A stretch of DNA of 64,000 nucleotides from Amnibacterium flavum (GCF_003097495.1 NZ_QEOP01000001.1:496001-560000), one strand, 5' to 3'. Counted from the stretch's first letter, positions 20,401-28,084 are shown. A program made the numbers and translations. Notes: generated by a model not told the origin, from the sequence alone.

Positions 20401-21468
20401 AATCCCCCCGCCGTCGACGACGGCGAGTTCCCACCCGTCGAGCGGCAGCCCGATCCGGACGATCTCGCCGGGCAGGAGTCTCGCCCCGCAGGCGACGACG
20501 GTGGCCTCCGTGGGGCCGTAGGTGTTCCACAGCTCGCGGTCGTCGGTCGCGAGGCGCTCGGCGAGCTCGGGCGGGACGGCCTCGCCGCCGAAGATCAGCA
20601 GGCGCACGTTCTCGAGCGATTCCGCGGGCCACAGTGCGGCAAGCGTCGGCACGGTCGAGACCACGTTGATCCGCCGCGTCGTCAGCCACGGGCCGAGGTC
20701 GACGCCGCTGCGGACGAGGTCGCGCGGCGCGGGGACGAGGCAGGCGCCGTGACCCCATGCGAGCCACATCTCCTCGCAGGACGCGTCGAACGCGACCGAG
20801 AGTCCGGCGAGCACTCGGTCGCTCGGGCCGAGAGGGGCGTCCTGCAGGAACATCCGGGATTCGGCGTCGACGAACGCCGCAGCCGAGCGGTGCGAGACGG
20901 CGACGCCCTTGGGGGTGCCGGTCGAGCCCGAGGTGAAGATGATCCAGGCGTCGTCGTGGATGCCGGGCCGCTCCCCCGCCGAGGCGGGCGAGGGAGGCCG
21001 GCCGGGTCCGAACAGGGTCGCGGTCCTGTATCGGTCGCCGTCTCGGCGGGGCGCGAACTCGCCTCGACCGGTGACCACCCCGACGACGTCCGCTTCGCCG
21101 AAGACCAGCGCAGCCCGCTCATCGGGGTCGTCGACGTCGACGGGAACGTAGGCGGCACCGGCGGTGAGCACCGCCAGGATCGACAGGTAAAGCTCTCGAC
21201 GCCCCGACGCGAGTCGCACGCCGACCCGATCGCCGCGGGACACGCCCGCCTCCCGCAGTCGGGCTGCCGCGAGGTCGACCGCCGTCATCATCTCGCGATA
21301 GCTCAGTGCCCCCGCCGGGTCCTCGATCGCCGACGATTCGGGGTGGGCCGCTGCCGTCGCCGAGAGGATGTCGATGAGCGTGCGGGGGGCCGGAGCGTCG
21401 CCGGACCCACGCAGTATGCGGTCGTCGATGTCGATGGCCTCGCTCCTGTCTCCCCGCTGGAGGGGCAC
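17488..21468 (-). CDS. pls: Pls-type non-ribosomal peptide synthetase (epsilon-polylysine synthetase family)
   Basis: A membrane NRPS of about 1,326 residues. The adenylation domain (about 30-510) shows FTSGSTGTPKG (179-188), IFGGEAVPPE, NTYGPTEATVV, YRSGDLVRF, VKVGGRRIELGEVE and RTSGKVDR. A thiolation domain follows with DLGGSSL (modified Ser559, codon 19792-19794). There is no classical condensation or thioesterase domain. Instead come three hexapeptide-repeat (left-handed beta-helix-like) soluble domains separated by pairs of membrane helices, exactly the Pls layout. The specificity residues, aligned by hand to GrsA, read D-A-E-S-I-G-T-V-V-K, close to lysine codes. The product is probably a lysine or other basic homopolymer joined through the side-chain amine. 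The start is uncertain: GTG at 21468 or 21489. An M1 peptidase gene overlaps downstream. Confidence 0.9.
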   Translation of the reverse strand: MPLQRGDRSEAIDIDDRILRGSGDAPAPRTLIDILSATAAAHPESSAIEDPAGALSYREMMTAVDLAAARLREAGVSRGDRVGVRLASGRRELYLSILAVLTAGAAYVPVDVDDPDERAALVFGEADVVGVVTGRGEFAPRRDGDRYRTATLFGPGRPPSPASAGERPGIHDDAWIIFTSGSTGTPKGVAVSHRSAAAFVDAESRMFLQDAPLGPSDRVLAGLSVAFDASCEEMWLAWGHGACLVPAPRDLVRSGVDLGPWLTTRRINVVSTVPTLAALWPAESLENVRLLIFGGEAVPPELAERLATDDRELWNTYGPTEATVVACGARLLPGEIVRIGLPLDGWELAVVDGGGIPVDEGEVGELVIGGVGLARYLDPAKDAEKYAPMATLGWDRAYRSGDLVRFDRSGLVFQGRADDQVKVGGRRIELGEVESALQALPGVSGAAAAVRTTAAGVQILVGYLALADPGGFDRAAALERLRAELPAALVPVLAVVDDLPVRTSGKVDRAALPWPLTGQDDADESVDDDVRWLREQWQRVLGLPVTDDDANFFDLGGSSLAAAGLVALIRERDTEFAVAEIYAHPRFGAMLAYLRSRSAEPAAPIDMRPIRPVPRSAQVAQTVASVLIRTIEGVRWLVYLVTAGTLLAPLGGFAFLPTASWWLLVPALIVFVTPPGRMALAVIAARLLLRGVQPGDYPRGGSVHLRLWAAETIAEAVGAVSLAGAPWILYYARALGAKIGEDVDLHSLPPVTGMLSVGARASIEPEVDLSGYWLDGDVLRLGAVRIGADARVGARSTLLPGAHIGKRAEIAPGSAVFGRVRAGQSWAGSPAARVGSAEPWWPAEHPPRRSRWVLAYAAASIAVSLLPVIAFLAGGAVVAAAVRGADDLGSALGAALLALVPAVLVWGLTLAALVLAAVRLFGLGLREGVFPVRGRIGLQVWATERVLDLARTLLFPLYSGMFTSVWLRLLGARVGTDVEASTVLLIPAMTTIKDGAFLADDTMVAGYDLGGGFVRLAHAEIGKRAFVGNSGMAAAGHVVPRDGLVAVLSSAPVKSKAGSSWMGSPPVRLRRRAVDGDVERTYSPPIRLRVARAAWEAGRVLPVIVSAAIGLLAGAALAALASMSGLLAIACSGIVLIGAGALAAAVSSAAKWILIGRVRPGDHLLWSSFIWRSELADTFVEMVAAPWFAARAGGTPALVWWLRSLGARIGRGVWCETYWLPEADLVTLGAGASVNRGCVVQTHLFHDRVMTTDTATLDPGSTLGPHGVILPASRVGENATVGPASLVMRGETVPVGTRWSGNPIGPWRDVRVAEYRTARPRTTKRR

Positions 21469-21495
21469 ATGGTAGCGGAGCCGGGTGACGCGGAA

Positions 21496-21533
21496 ACGAC
21501 CCGTCCGCACGTCGATGCGTGCGGGCGGGTCGT
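21496..21533 (-). terminator. Terminator hairpin between the 133-residue protein gene and pls
   Basis: Arms ACGACCCGTCCGCACG and CGTGCGGGCGGGTCGT pair at 15 of 16 positions around a 6-base loop, 26 bases past the stop of the upstream gene and 7-28 bases before the possible pls starts. It implies that pls has its own, very close promoter or depends on readthrough. Confidence 0.75.
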
Positions 21534-21559
21534 TCCGGTGACGGCGCTGGCGCGGGGGG

Positions 21560-21961
21560 TCAGCTCGCGTCGGAGTCGGTCTGGCCCGACTGCCCGCTGT
21601 CCGTCCCGTCCTCGGTACCGGGGCCTCCCTGGGCGGGTCCGCCCTGCCCGGGCAGGGTGCCGCGATCGCCGGGGAATCCGCCCTCGGGAAGCTCTCCGCC
21701 CGGGCCGACGAGTCCTCCCGGACCGGTGATCGAGTTGCCCGCGATCGAGTATCCGATGAACCCACCGGCGACGCCGCCGATGGCGATCCCGCCGACCAGG
21801 GCGACGGCGATGAGGACGGGGAACAGCCAGCGGGCGCGCTGGGGCCTGTCGGGAGCGACGGGTGCCGGCGCGGCCGGTGAGGCCGCGGGTGCGGGTGCGG
21901 GCTGAGCTGCCGCGGGTGCGGGTCGCTCGGCGATGGTCTCGGTTGTTGCGGTGTCGGTCAT
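21560..21961 (-). CDS. Hypothetical membrane protein with Ala/Pro- and Gly-rich tails
   Basis: A 133-residue protein with unknown function. An Ala/Pro-rich cytoplasmic N-terminus (about 50 residues) and a short basic patch (RPQRARW) precede one long hydrophobic helix (LFPVLIAVALVGGIAIGGVA). The external C-terminus is rich in Gly, Pro, Gln and Asp and probably disordered. The ATG at 21961 has a strong AGGAGGT ribosome site. A hairpin terminator separates it from pls. Small proteins of this composition are common near actinobacterial envelope genes but no family was recognised. Confidence 0.75.
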   Translation of the reverse strand: MTDTATTETIAERPAPAAAQPAPAPAASPAAPAPVAPDRPQRARWLFPVLIAVALVGGIAIGGVAGGFIGYSIAGNSITGPGGLVGPGGELPEGGFPGDRGTLPGQGGPAQGGPGTEDGTDSGQSGQTDSDAS

Positions 21962-22115
21962 GGCTCGCGCCACCTCCTGTGAACGGTAAGGAAGCAGCAC
22001 CGTACGAAGCCCGCCAATGAAGCCGCCCAGGACGGGGGAAGAACCCCATGTGGCTTGGCGTTGCGTGCCGATCGTCTCCCCCACGAGCCGCCCGCACCGC
22101 GGCCACTGCCCGGGT

Positions 22116-23750
22116 TCAGAGGAGCGGCGGCACCGTGGGAGCGATCGGGACCTCCAGTACCGTCGGGCCACTCCGCTTCCAGGCAGCGGTCGCCGCGGCC
22201 GCGACCTCGTCGACGGTCGTCGCTCTGACTCCGTGGCAGCCGTACCCCTTCGCGAGGGCGACGATGTCGATACCGGGGATGTCGAGCCCTGGCACACCCG
22301 GAGTCTCCTCCAGCACGGCGAACGACTTGAGAATCGCGTATTCGCCGTTGCGGGGAACGACGAACAGGATCGGCAGGTCGTGCTGAGCTGCGGTCCAGAT
22401 CGCCTGCACGGAGTATTGGAACGACCCGTCACCGATGATCGCGATCACGGGTCGGTTGCGGCCACTGTCGCGCTCGCCCAGAGCGATGCCGACCGACGCG
22501 GGAAGATCCCAACCGAGGCCGCCGCTCGCGAAGGTGTAGAAGGTGTCGGGTTCGGTGATCGGCCATGCCGCGTGCAGTTCGGCGAGGTTCGAGGGCGACT
22601 CCTCAACCAGAACAGCTCCGTCGGGACGGACCGACGCGAGCGCGTCGAACAGCTGCCGGGCGCTCAGGATTCCGTCCGACGTCGCGGCCGGCTCAGCCTG
22701 CGGCTGCGAAGCGAGCCGATGCTGCTGGGCCGGCTCCAAGACCGCTCGGTTCGTTCGCGCGGCGACCAACTCGGCCAGCGCTTCGAGGGCGATGACCGAG
22801 TCGCTGACGAGGCTGTCTCCCACGGGTGCCTTGGCCGCCTCGGCGGGATCGTCGGTGATGTGCAGCAGCCGCATCCCGGAGGGCAGGTAGTCGCCGGGCA
22901 CGTACGGGTAGTAGCGGAACACCGGCGCACCCACGACGAGCGCTAGGTCGTGCCCGGCCAGCTTCCCGGCGAGCGGCCCGGTGGCGAACGGGAGTCCGCC
23001 CCTGTACAGCGGGTGGTCCTCCGGGAACGGCGCCCGCTCGGAGGCGGGAGCAGCCCATACCGGCACGCCGAGCTTGTCCGCCAGCGCGATCGCCTGGTCC
23101 CAGCCGGAGCCCCGGGCGATGCTCGCGCCGAAGATGAGGACCGGCGATTGCGCCGCCGATATGGCCGCCGCGAACTCCGCGATTCGTTCGGGATCGGGGG
23201 CCACACGGGTCGACACGGTGCGAACGATCGCCGTGCCGAGCGACGCCTTCTCCCAGTCGTCGAGCGGGAGCGAAAGGAAGACGGGGCCGGCGGGCGGCTG
23301 CATGGCGATCGCATAGGCGCGCATGAACGCGGCGGGTACGTCCTCGGCTCGGACGGGCTGGTAGCTCCACTTCACCCACGGCTTCGGCAGCATCTCGGGC
23401 TCGACGTTGGTGAGCCACGGCTCCATGAGGAGCATCTCGCGCGTCTGCTGACCGGCGGTGACGATGAGCGGGGTGTGGTTCATCGATGCGGTGAGCAGGT
23501 TGCCCATCGCGTTGCCGAGACCGGCGGCGGTATGGACGTTCACGAGCGCGGGCGCACGCGTTGCTTGGGCGTAGCCGTCGGCCATCGCGATGGCGGATGC
23601 CTCCTGCAGGGCGAGCACGAATCGGAAGTCCGCCGGAAAGTTCTTGAGGAACGTCTCCTCGGTCGAACCAGGGTTCCCGAAGAACGTGGTCAGCCCCAGC
23701 TTCCGCAGCAGCTCATGGGTCTCGTCCCTCACCGTTGTCGCCATCGCCAC
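22116..23750 (-). CDS. Benzoylformate-decarboxylase-like ThDP enzyme
   Basis: A 544-residue thiamine-diphosphate enzyme that aligns along its length with Pseudomonas benzoylformate decarboxylase (MdlC), which turns benzoylformate into benzaldehyde and CO2. Conserved elements include FGNPGSTEE (Ser29), the cofactor glutamate in ALQEAS (Glu50), NVHTAAG (His73), and IIGDGSFQYS (metal/diphosphate motif, Asp441). Two active-site positions differ: the second catalytic histidine (MdlC His281) is Tyr281 in FRYYPYVPG, and the residue matching MdlC Ala460 is Ile473 (NGEYAIL). Substrate and activity may therefore differ from MdlC. It has no mandelate-pathway neighbours. An AEC permease gene lies upstream on the same strand. 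Confidence 0.85.
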   Translation of the reverse strand: MAMATTVRDETHELLRKLGLTTFFGNPGSTEETFLKNFPADFRFVLALQEASAIAMADGYAQATRAPALVNVHTAAGLGNAMGNLLTASMNHTPLIVTAGQQTREMLLMEPWLTNVEPEMLPKPWVKWSYQPVRAEDVPAAFMRAYAIAMQPPAGPVFLSLPLDDWEKASLGTAIVRTVSTRVAPDPERIAEFAAAISAAQSPVLIFGASIARGSGWDQAIALADKLGVPVWAAPASERAPFPEDHPLYRGGLPFATGPLAGKLAGHDLALVVGAPVFRYYPYVPGDYLPSGMRLLHITDDPAEAAKAPVGDSLVSDSVIALEALAELVAARTNRAVLEPAQQHRLASQPQAEPAATSDGILSARQLFDALASVRPDGAVLVEESPSNLAELHAAWPITEPDTFYTFASGGLGWDLPASVGIALGERDSGRNRPVIAIIGDGSFQYSVQAIWTAAQHDLPILFVVPRNGEYAILKSFAVLEETPGVPGLDIPGIDIVALAKGYGCHGVRATTVDEVAAAATAAWKRSGPTVLEVPIAPTVPPLL

Positions 23751-23825
23751 TCACTTCCGCTCGAATCCCGGCGGAAACACACTATTGGCGTGATCGACGC
23801 GAACCGGGGATCCGAGCCCGGGGCG

Positions 23826-24743
23826 TCAGTGGAGGAGAAGCGACACCAGGAGCAGGACGGGAAGCGACCCGATGGTCGTGATCAGCACCGCGTCGCGAGC
23901 GATGACGACCCCGCGGCCGTAGCGCTGCGCGTAGTTGAAGACGTTCTGGGCGCTCGGGAGAGCTGCGAGCACGACGACCGCGCGCAGGGTCTCGGAGTCG
24001 AGGCCGAGGAGCAGTCCGCTGCCCCAGGCGATGAGAGGCATCACCAGCAGCTTGAGCAGCGAGGCGACGATGACATCGCGCCGCGCACTGCCTGACGCGA
24101 GCACGCGCTGGCCGTGCAGCGACATCCCGTAGCTGATCAGCACGACGGGCACCGCCGCGGCCCCGACGATCCGGAACGGCTCCATCACGGGGTCGGGCAG
24201 CTGCGTGCCGGTGATGGAGAGGATCACGCCGAGGACGGAGCCGATCAGGATGGGGTTGCGGACCGGCTGCAGCAGGATCCGGCGGAGCGACACCCCACCG
24301 TGAGTCGTCCAGTCGAGAACCGTCAGAGCGATGGGGGTCAGCACCAGCAGCTGGAGGAGGAGCACGGGGGCGGAGTACGCCGGGTCGCCGAGCACGTAGA
24401 CGGCGACCGGAATGCCGATGTTGTTCGCGTTGACGTAGCCGGACGCGAGCGAACCGATGACGGTCTCGGGGATCTTCTGCCGGAAGACCAGGAGAGCGAT
24501 GCCGGCGAAGACCACGATGCAGATGACCGCCGAGATGGCGGCGACCGCGAGGGTCGAGGAGAAGAGCGAATGGACGTCGGCGTCGGCGAGAACCGTGAAG
24601 AGCAGACACGGGGAGAGGACGAAGAAGACGAGCCGGCTCATGACCCGCGGGGCGTGCTCGCCGAGGAGGCCGATCCGGCCGACGACGTAGCCGATGGCGA
24701 TGATCACGCCGATCACGCCGAACCCCGTCAACACCCCCGCCAT
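23826..24743 (-). CDS. AEC-family transporter (auxin-efflux-carrier type)
   Basis: A 305-residue integral membrane protein with about 8-10 predicted helices, of the auxin efflux carrier/malonate permease family. Typical family stretches are YVVGRIGLLGEHAPRVMSRLVFFVLSPCLLF near the N-terminus (cut by turns), the middle YVNANNIGIPVAVYVLG with its conserved Asn-Asn-Gly-Pro-like crossover, and QPVRNPILIGSVLG. Members move organic acids or related anions. It precedes the 2-keto-acid decarboxylase-like gene by 75 bases on the same strand, so it may import or export that enzyme's substrate; this is inference. Confidence 0.88.
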   Translation of the reverse strand: MAGVLTGFGVIGVIIAIGYVVGRIGLLGEHAPRVMSRLVFFVLSPCLLFTVLADADVHSLFSSTLAVAAISAVICIVVFAGIALLVFRQKIPETVIGSLASGYVNANNIGIPVAVYVLGDPAYSAPVLLLQLLVLTPIALTVLDWTTHGGVSLRRILLQPVRNPILIGSVLGVILSITGTQLPDPVMEPFRIVGAAAVPVVLISYGMSLHGQRVLASGSARRDVIVASLLKLLVMPLIAWGSGLLLGLDSETLRAVVVLAALPSAQNVFNYAQRYGRGVVIARDAVLITTIGSLPVLLLVSLLLH

Positions 24744-24789
24744 GACTCAAGTCTGGCCCGTCGCGGGGTGGGGATCGTACAGTCGGACG

Positions 24790-25185
24790 ATGAGCACAGA
24801 ACAGAGCGCCGTCGGCGACTCCTCCCTCCCGGCCGGAACGAGCGGGGCAGCGGCGAGGACGCGACGCACATGGGACCTCGTGCTGTCGATCGTCCTCCTC
24901 GTCGTGCTCGTCGGTTTCGGCGCGATCGCCGCGTTCGCCGGGGCGTTCCTCGCTTTCGCGAGCGATCCCTGCACCGCTCAGACCTGCGACTACGACCTGC
25001 TGAACGCGGGTGTGCTGACCGCGATGCTCTCGCCCGTGGTGATCGCCCTGATCGCGATCATCGTCACCGTGCTGCTGCTCGTGCGTCGTCGCCTGGCGTT
25101 CTGGGTGCCGCTCGCCGCCTACGCGCTGATCACCGCCGTCTGGGTGACCGCCGCGATCGTGGTGTCGTCCGCGGTGGAGGTCTGA
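24790..25185 (+). CDS. Hypothetical three-helix membrane protein
   Basis: A 131-residue membrane protein of unknown function. After a 35-residue polar N-terminus come three hydrophobic segments (LSIVLLVVLVGFGAIAAFAG, GVLTAMLSPVVIALIAIIVT and FWVPLAAYALITAVWVTAAI). An external loop between the first two carries two cysteines (SDPCTAQTCDY) that could form a disulfide. The ATG at 24790 is chosen as the most downstream credible start; the upstream in-frame extension overlaps the promoter region of the divergent AEC gene. It converges on the LuxR-type gene 22 bases away. Confidence 0.7.
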   Translation: MSTEQSAVGDSSLPAGTSGAAARTRRTWDLVLSIVLLVVLVGFGAIAAFAGAFLAFASDPCTAQTCDYDLLNAGVLTAMLSPVVIALIAIIVTVLLLVRRRLAFWVPLAAYALITAVWVTAAIVVSSAVEV

Positions 25186-25207
25186 CCCCGTCGTCCTCCG
25201 GTGCGGA

Positions 25208-26671
25208 TCAGTCGAAGAAGCCGGCTCCTTCGAGTGCGTCGAGCGCGTCCGCGCGACTGGTGACGCCGAGCTTGCGGTAGAGCGTCCGCGCCTGCGACTT
25301 CACGGTGTTGTGCGAGACGGACAGCGATTCGGCGACGGAGACGAGAGAATCGCCGGTGCGCAGGCGGGATGCGAGCACCGATTCGCGGGGCGAGAGTCGC
25401 GGGAGCGCCGACCGTACCCGGTCGACGACGGGGAGCTGGGTCAGCTGCCGGACGAAGTCGTCGACCTGGAGCGCCAGCTCCGGTCTGCGCTCGCCGAGCC
25501 GCTGCGCGAGACCTCGGATCTCATCGGGCGCCAGCGTGAGCAGGGGTGTCAGCGACCCGGACTGCAGGATGAGACGGAATCCCTCTTCGAACGCCTCATC
25601 GGCTCGTGCCCCCTGCCCGAGGCGCAGATGCGCGACCGCGCGTCGGAAGAGCAGCGGAGGGACCGTTCGAAGACAGTGGTCGGGCCCCAGCTTCATGCAC
25701 GCGTCGGTGACCAGGAGCGCGTCCCTGTTCTCGCCCAGCAACAGGTAGGCGGCGGAACGCTGCATGTCGAAGCAGAGAGCGTGGCTCCAGGGCGATCTTC
25801 GCCCCTGGAGCACCCGGAGCACACGCCGCGCCTCCCCTCTCGCGAGGAGCAGGTCGGCTTGGATACCGAGAGCGAATCCGCGGACCATCGGCAGGATCCC
25901 GGTCGAATTGGCGTCGCTGAGGACTCCCATGAGCAGAGGAATCGCAGTCGCGTGGTCGTTGATCGCGAGCAGCGCCATCGCCTCGGCGCTGTCGGCGGTT
26001 GCTGTCCATAGTCGATTTCCGGGTTCAGCGCTCCGGAGTTCGCCCGTGATGCGCCGCAGCTCGCCTGAGTCGAGGGTCGACGAATGTATGAGGATCTCCC
26101 CGAGGAGGAGCGAGTAGAAAACCGCCGAGACCTCCCAGTGGTGGGCGGCCTGGAGCTGTCGGCATGCCGCAGCGCTGCGTTCCGCCTCCTCGTACTGTCC
26201 GTTCAGGGCATACCCCACCGCGAGCAGGGTGTGCGCCCGGAACACCAACTCGTCCTGCGCCGCCAATGTCGCGTAGCTGAGCGCTTGGAGTGCGGAAGCC
26301 GTTCCGGGACGGACGTTCCCGGGTGTGAGGAATGCTTCCGCCGCCGCCGATAGCAGCAGACTGAGCCGGTCGGCGTCGAGCCGGTCAGCGGCTCGAGCTA
26401 CGGCGATCTCCGACTCGGCGAGCCGAGCCGCCTCTGCGGGATCGCCCATTCGGGCATGTGCGACCACAACGGCTGCCGCCACACGGGATCGCTCCGTCTC
26501 GTCGCTGCCCCGGATGAGGGCGTCAGCATAACGGCGGGCGATGTCCATGAACGCGGGAGCGACCTCGGAACCTCCGGGCAGCATGGACGCGATCAGCGCG
26601 TCGACCGCATCCAACGCCTCCGGGGGGAACGTCGCCGCGGGTGGCCTGCGGATCGGCGCCCTGCTGCTCAC
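25208..26671 (-). CDS. LuxR-type regulator with TPR-like helical repeats
   Basis: A 487-residue transcription factor. The C-terminal ~65 residues are a LuxR/FixJ helix-turn-helix (LSPRESVLASRLRTGDSLVS, then AESLSVSHNTVKSQARTLYR). The preceding ~400 residues are alpha-helical repeats of the MalT/LAL type. The N-terminal STAND ATPase of full-size LAL regulators is missing: no Walker A motif is seen. Activation is therefore likely by ligand or protein binding to the helical repeats. The GTG at 26671 with an ACGGGAG ribosome site is preferred over an upstream start at 26800. It is divergent from the LAETG surface-protein gene. Confidence 0.83.
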   Translation of the reverse strand: MSSRAPIRRPPAATFPPEALDAVDALIASMLPGGSEVAPAFMDIARRYADALIRGSDETERSRVAAAVVVAHARMGDPAEAARLAESEIAVARAADRLDADRLSLLLSAAAEAFLTPGNVRPGTASALQALSYATLAAQDELVFRAHTLLAVGYALNGQYEEAERSAAACRQLQAAHHWEVSAVFYSLLLGEILIHSSTLDSGELRRITGELRSAEPGNRLWTATADSAEAMALLAINDHATAIPLLMGVLSDANSTGILPMVRGFALGIQADLLLARGEARRVLRVLQGRRSPWSHALCFDMQRSAAYLLLGENRDALLVTDACMKLGPDHCLRTVPPLLFRRAVAHLRLGQGARADEAFEEGFRLILQSGSLTPLLTLAPDEIRGLAQRLGERRPELALQVDDFVRQLTQLPVVDRVRSALPRLSPRESVLASRLRTGDSLVSVAESLSVSHNTVKSQARTLYRKLGVTSRADALDALEGAGFFD

Positions 26672-26974
26672 GCCACTCCCGTCCCTCGTCGCCTCATACC
26701 GCACCCCCGACGGTGTCCCCCGGTTTCCTGGACACCCCACACCGGAGTCCCCCGCAGATGAGGACTCTAGAGGGAAGGGTGCAGGACGCAGGTCATCCAC
26801 TCTCGAAGACGTCGGGTGAATCCGAGGGTGAAATCTTCCGAAGTCGTGTCGGCGTCGTCTCGCCCGATCACCGTCTGCAACATCCTTCGGAGAGCAGCAC
26901 CGGGCGCCCTCGCGTCGTCTCGCCTCATGGCCGATGCCGCCCCTCGATCCAGACTCACCACTTCGGAGAAGACC
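26672..26974. other. Divergent promoter region, LuxR regulator / LAETG protein
   Basis: About 300 bases. An inverted repeat GAGTCC-11 nt-GGACTC (26743-26765) could be a binding site for the LuxR-type regulator. The stretch is partly open in frame with the surface-protein gene, but the better start is the TTG at 26975. No RNA gene was recognised. Confidence 0.4.
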
Positions 26975-28018
26975 TTGAGAAGAACACGCACCAGCGCGGC
27001 CCTCATCGCCGGCCTGTCCATCGCTGCGATCGCCCTGTCGGCCTCCCCCGCCTACGCCGCCGACGGCCGCACGCTCCCCGCTGGCGACGCGCTCTACGCG
27101 GTCGACTGCGAGGACACGCCCAACCAGCTCTATTCAGTCGACTCCGTCACCGCGCAGGCGACCCCCATCGGATCGGGCGCGGAACTCGCAGATTCGACGT
27201 GCGCCGGTCCCGGCGCGTACGACCGAGTCTCCGGTCTCGCGTACTACATCGACTGGAACGACGTGGGCTCACTGCGTTCGATCGATGTCACAACCGGTGT
27301 CAGCACAGCGATCGGCGAGCTGAGCATCGACGGCGTCAACGTCTTCCCCGACTCGATCGCGATCGGCACCGACGGAATGGCCTACGCGATCATCCAGGAC
27401 ACGTTCGAAGACGGCGACTCGGGCATCTTCAGTGTCTCCGGTCTCTACGCCCTCGATCTCACGACCGGCGATCTCACGCCGATCGACGCGACCGGCGATC
27501 CGGGCGTGGACTACTACGGTTTCAGCGTCGACCCCACCACGGGTCTCTTCTACGTGATCGACACCGAGGGCAACATCGCCTCCATCGACGTGGCCACCGG
27601 CATCCAGACCGCTCTGGGCACGGTCGACTTCGACGGCGACAACTCCACCTGGACGCTCTCCATCGACTCCAGTGGCATCATGTGGGTCGAGAACGACGGC
27701 TTCGACGCCGACCTGTGGAGCGTCGATCCCTCCGACATCGGCGGCGCCGACTCCTTCTCGGGCATCATCGCGCTCGACGCGGCGAACGCTGAGGCCACGT
27801 CCTTCTACACCGAGTCGGTGTTCATCGGACCGGCTGCCGTCGTCCCCGCGCCGCCCGTCCCCGCAGTCGTCGTCCCGGCCGCTGTCGACCCGGCTCTCGC
27901 CGAGACCGGAGTCGACGCCGCACTGATGGGAACGCTCGGAGCATCGGCCGGGCTCGCCCTCCTGCTCGGTGGCGCCCTGGTCATCGCCGGCCGCATGCGC
28001 CGCAGGGCACGCGCCTGA
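26975..28018 (+). CDS. LAETG-anchored cell-wall protein with repeat (propeller-like) domain
   Basis: A 347-residue secreted wall protein. Translation probably begins at a TTG with GGAGAA just upstream; this gives a clean signal peptide (LRRTRTSAALIAG then LSIAAIALSASPAYA, cleavage before ADG). The body is acidic and repetitive, with units such as YSVDSVTAQATPIG, RSIDVTTGVSTAIG, YALDLTTGDLTPID and ASIDVATGIQTALG, suggesting a beta-propeller. A Pro/Ala/Val linker leads to the sorting signal LAETG, a hydrophobic helix and a basic tail (RMRRRARA), the LAXTG form used by class E sortases. No sortase gene is in the window. In-frame ATGs upstream (26816, 26927) would bury the signal peptide. Confidence 0.82.
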   Translation: MRRTRTSAALIAGLSIAAIALSASPAYAADGRTLPAGDALYAVDCEDTPNQLYSVDSVTAQATPIGSGAELADSTCAGPGAYDRVSGLAYYIDWNDVGSLRSIDVTTGVSTAIGELSIDGVNVFPDSIAIGTDGMAYAIIQDTFEDGDSGIFSVSGLYALDLTTGDLTPIDATGDPGVDYYGFSVDPTTGLFYVIDTEGNIASIDVATGIQTALGTVDFDGDNSTWTLSIDSSGIMWVENDGFDADLWSVDPSDIGGADSFSGIIALDAANAEATSFYTESVFIGPAAVVPAPPVPAVVVPAAVDPALAETGVDAALMGTLGASAGLALLLGGALVIAGRMRRRARA

Positions 28019-28036
28019 CGCTCGCGCTCTGAACGA

Positions 28037-28067
28037 ACGGCCCCCGCGGATCCACCTCGGGGGCCGT
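28037..28067. terminator. Bidirectional terminator hairpin
   Basis: Perfect 10-base arms ACGGCCCCCG/CGGGGGCCGT around an 11-base loop, with further outer pairing GAACG/CGTTC. It lies between the convergent LAETG-protein gene and the secreted hydrolase gene and can serve both. Confidence 0.85.
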
Positions 28068-28084
28068 CTCCGTTCGCGGAGAGA

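Noticed and set aside
18934-21729. 931-codon plus-strand open frame across the pls gene
   Set aside because: Low-complexity Arg/Gly/Asp translation opposite a gene with all NRPS core motifs.
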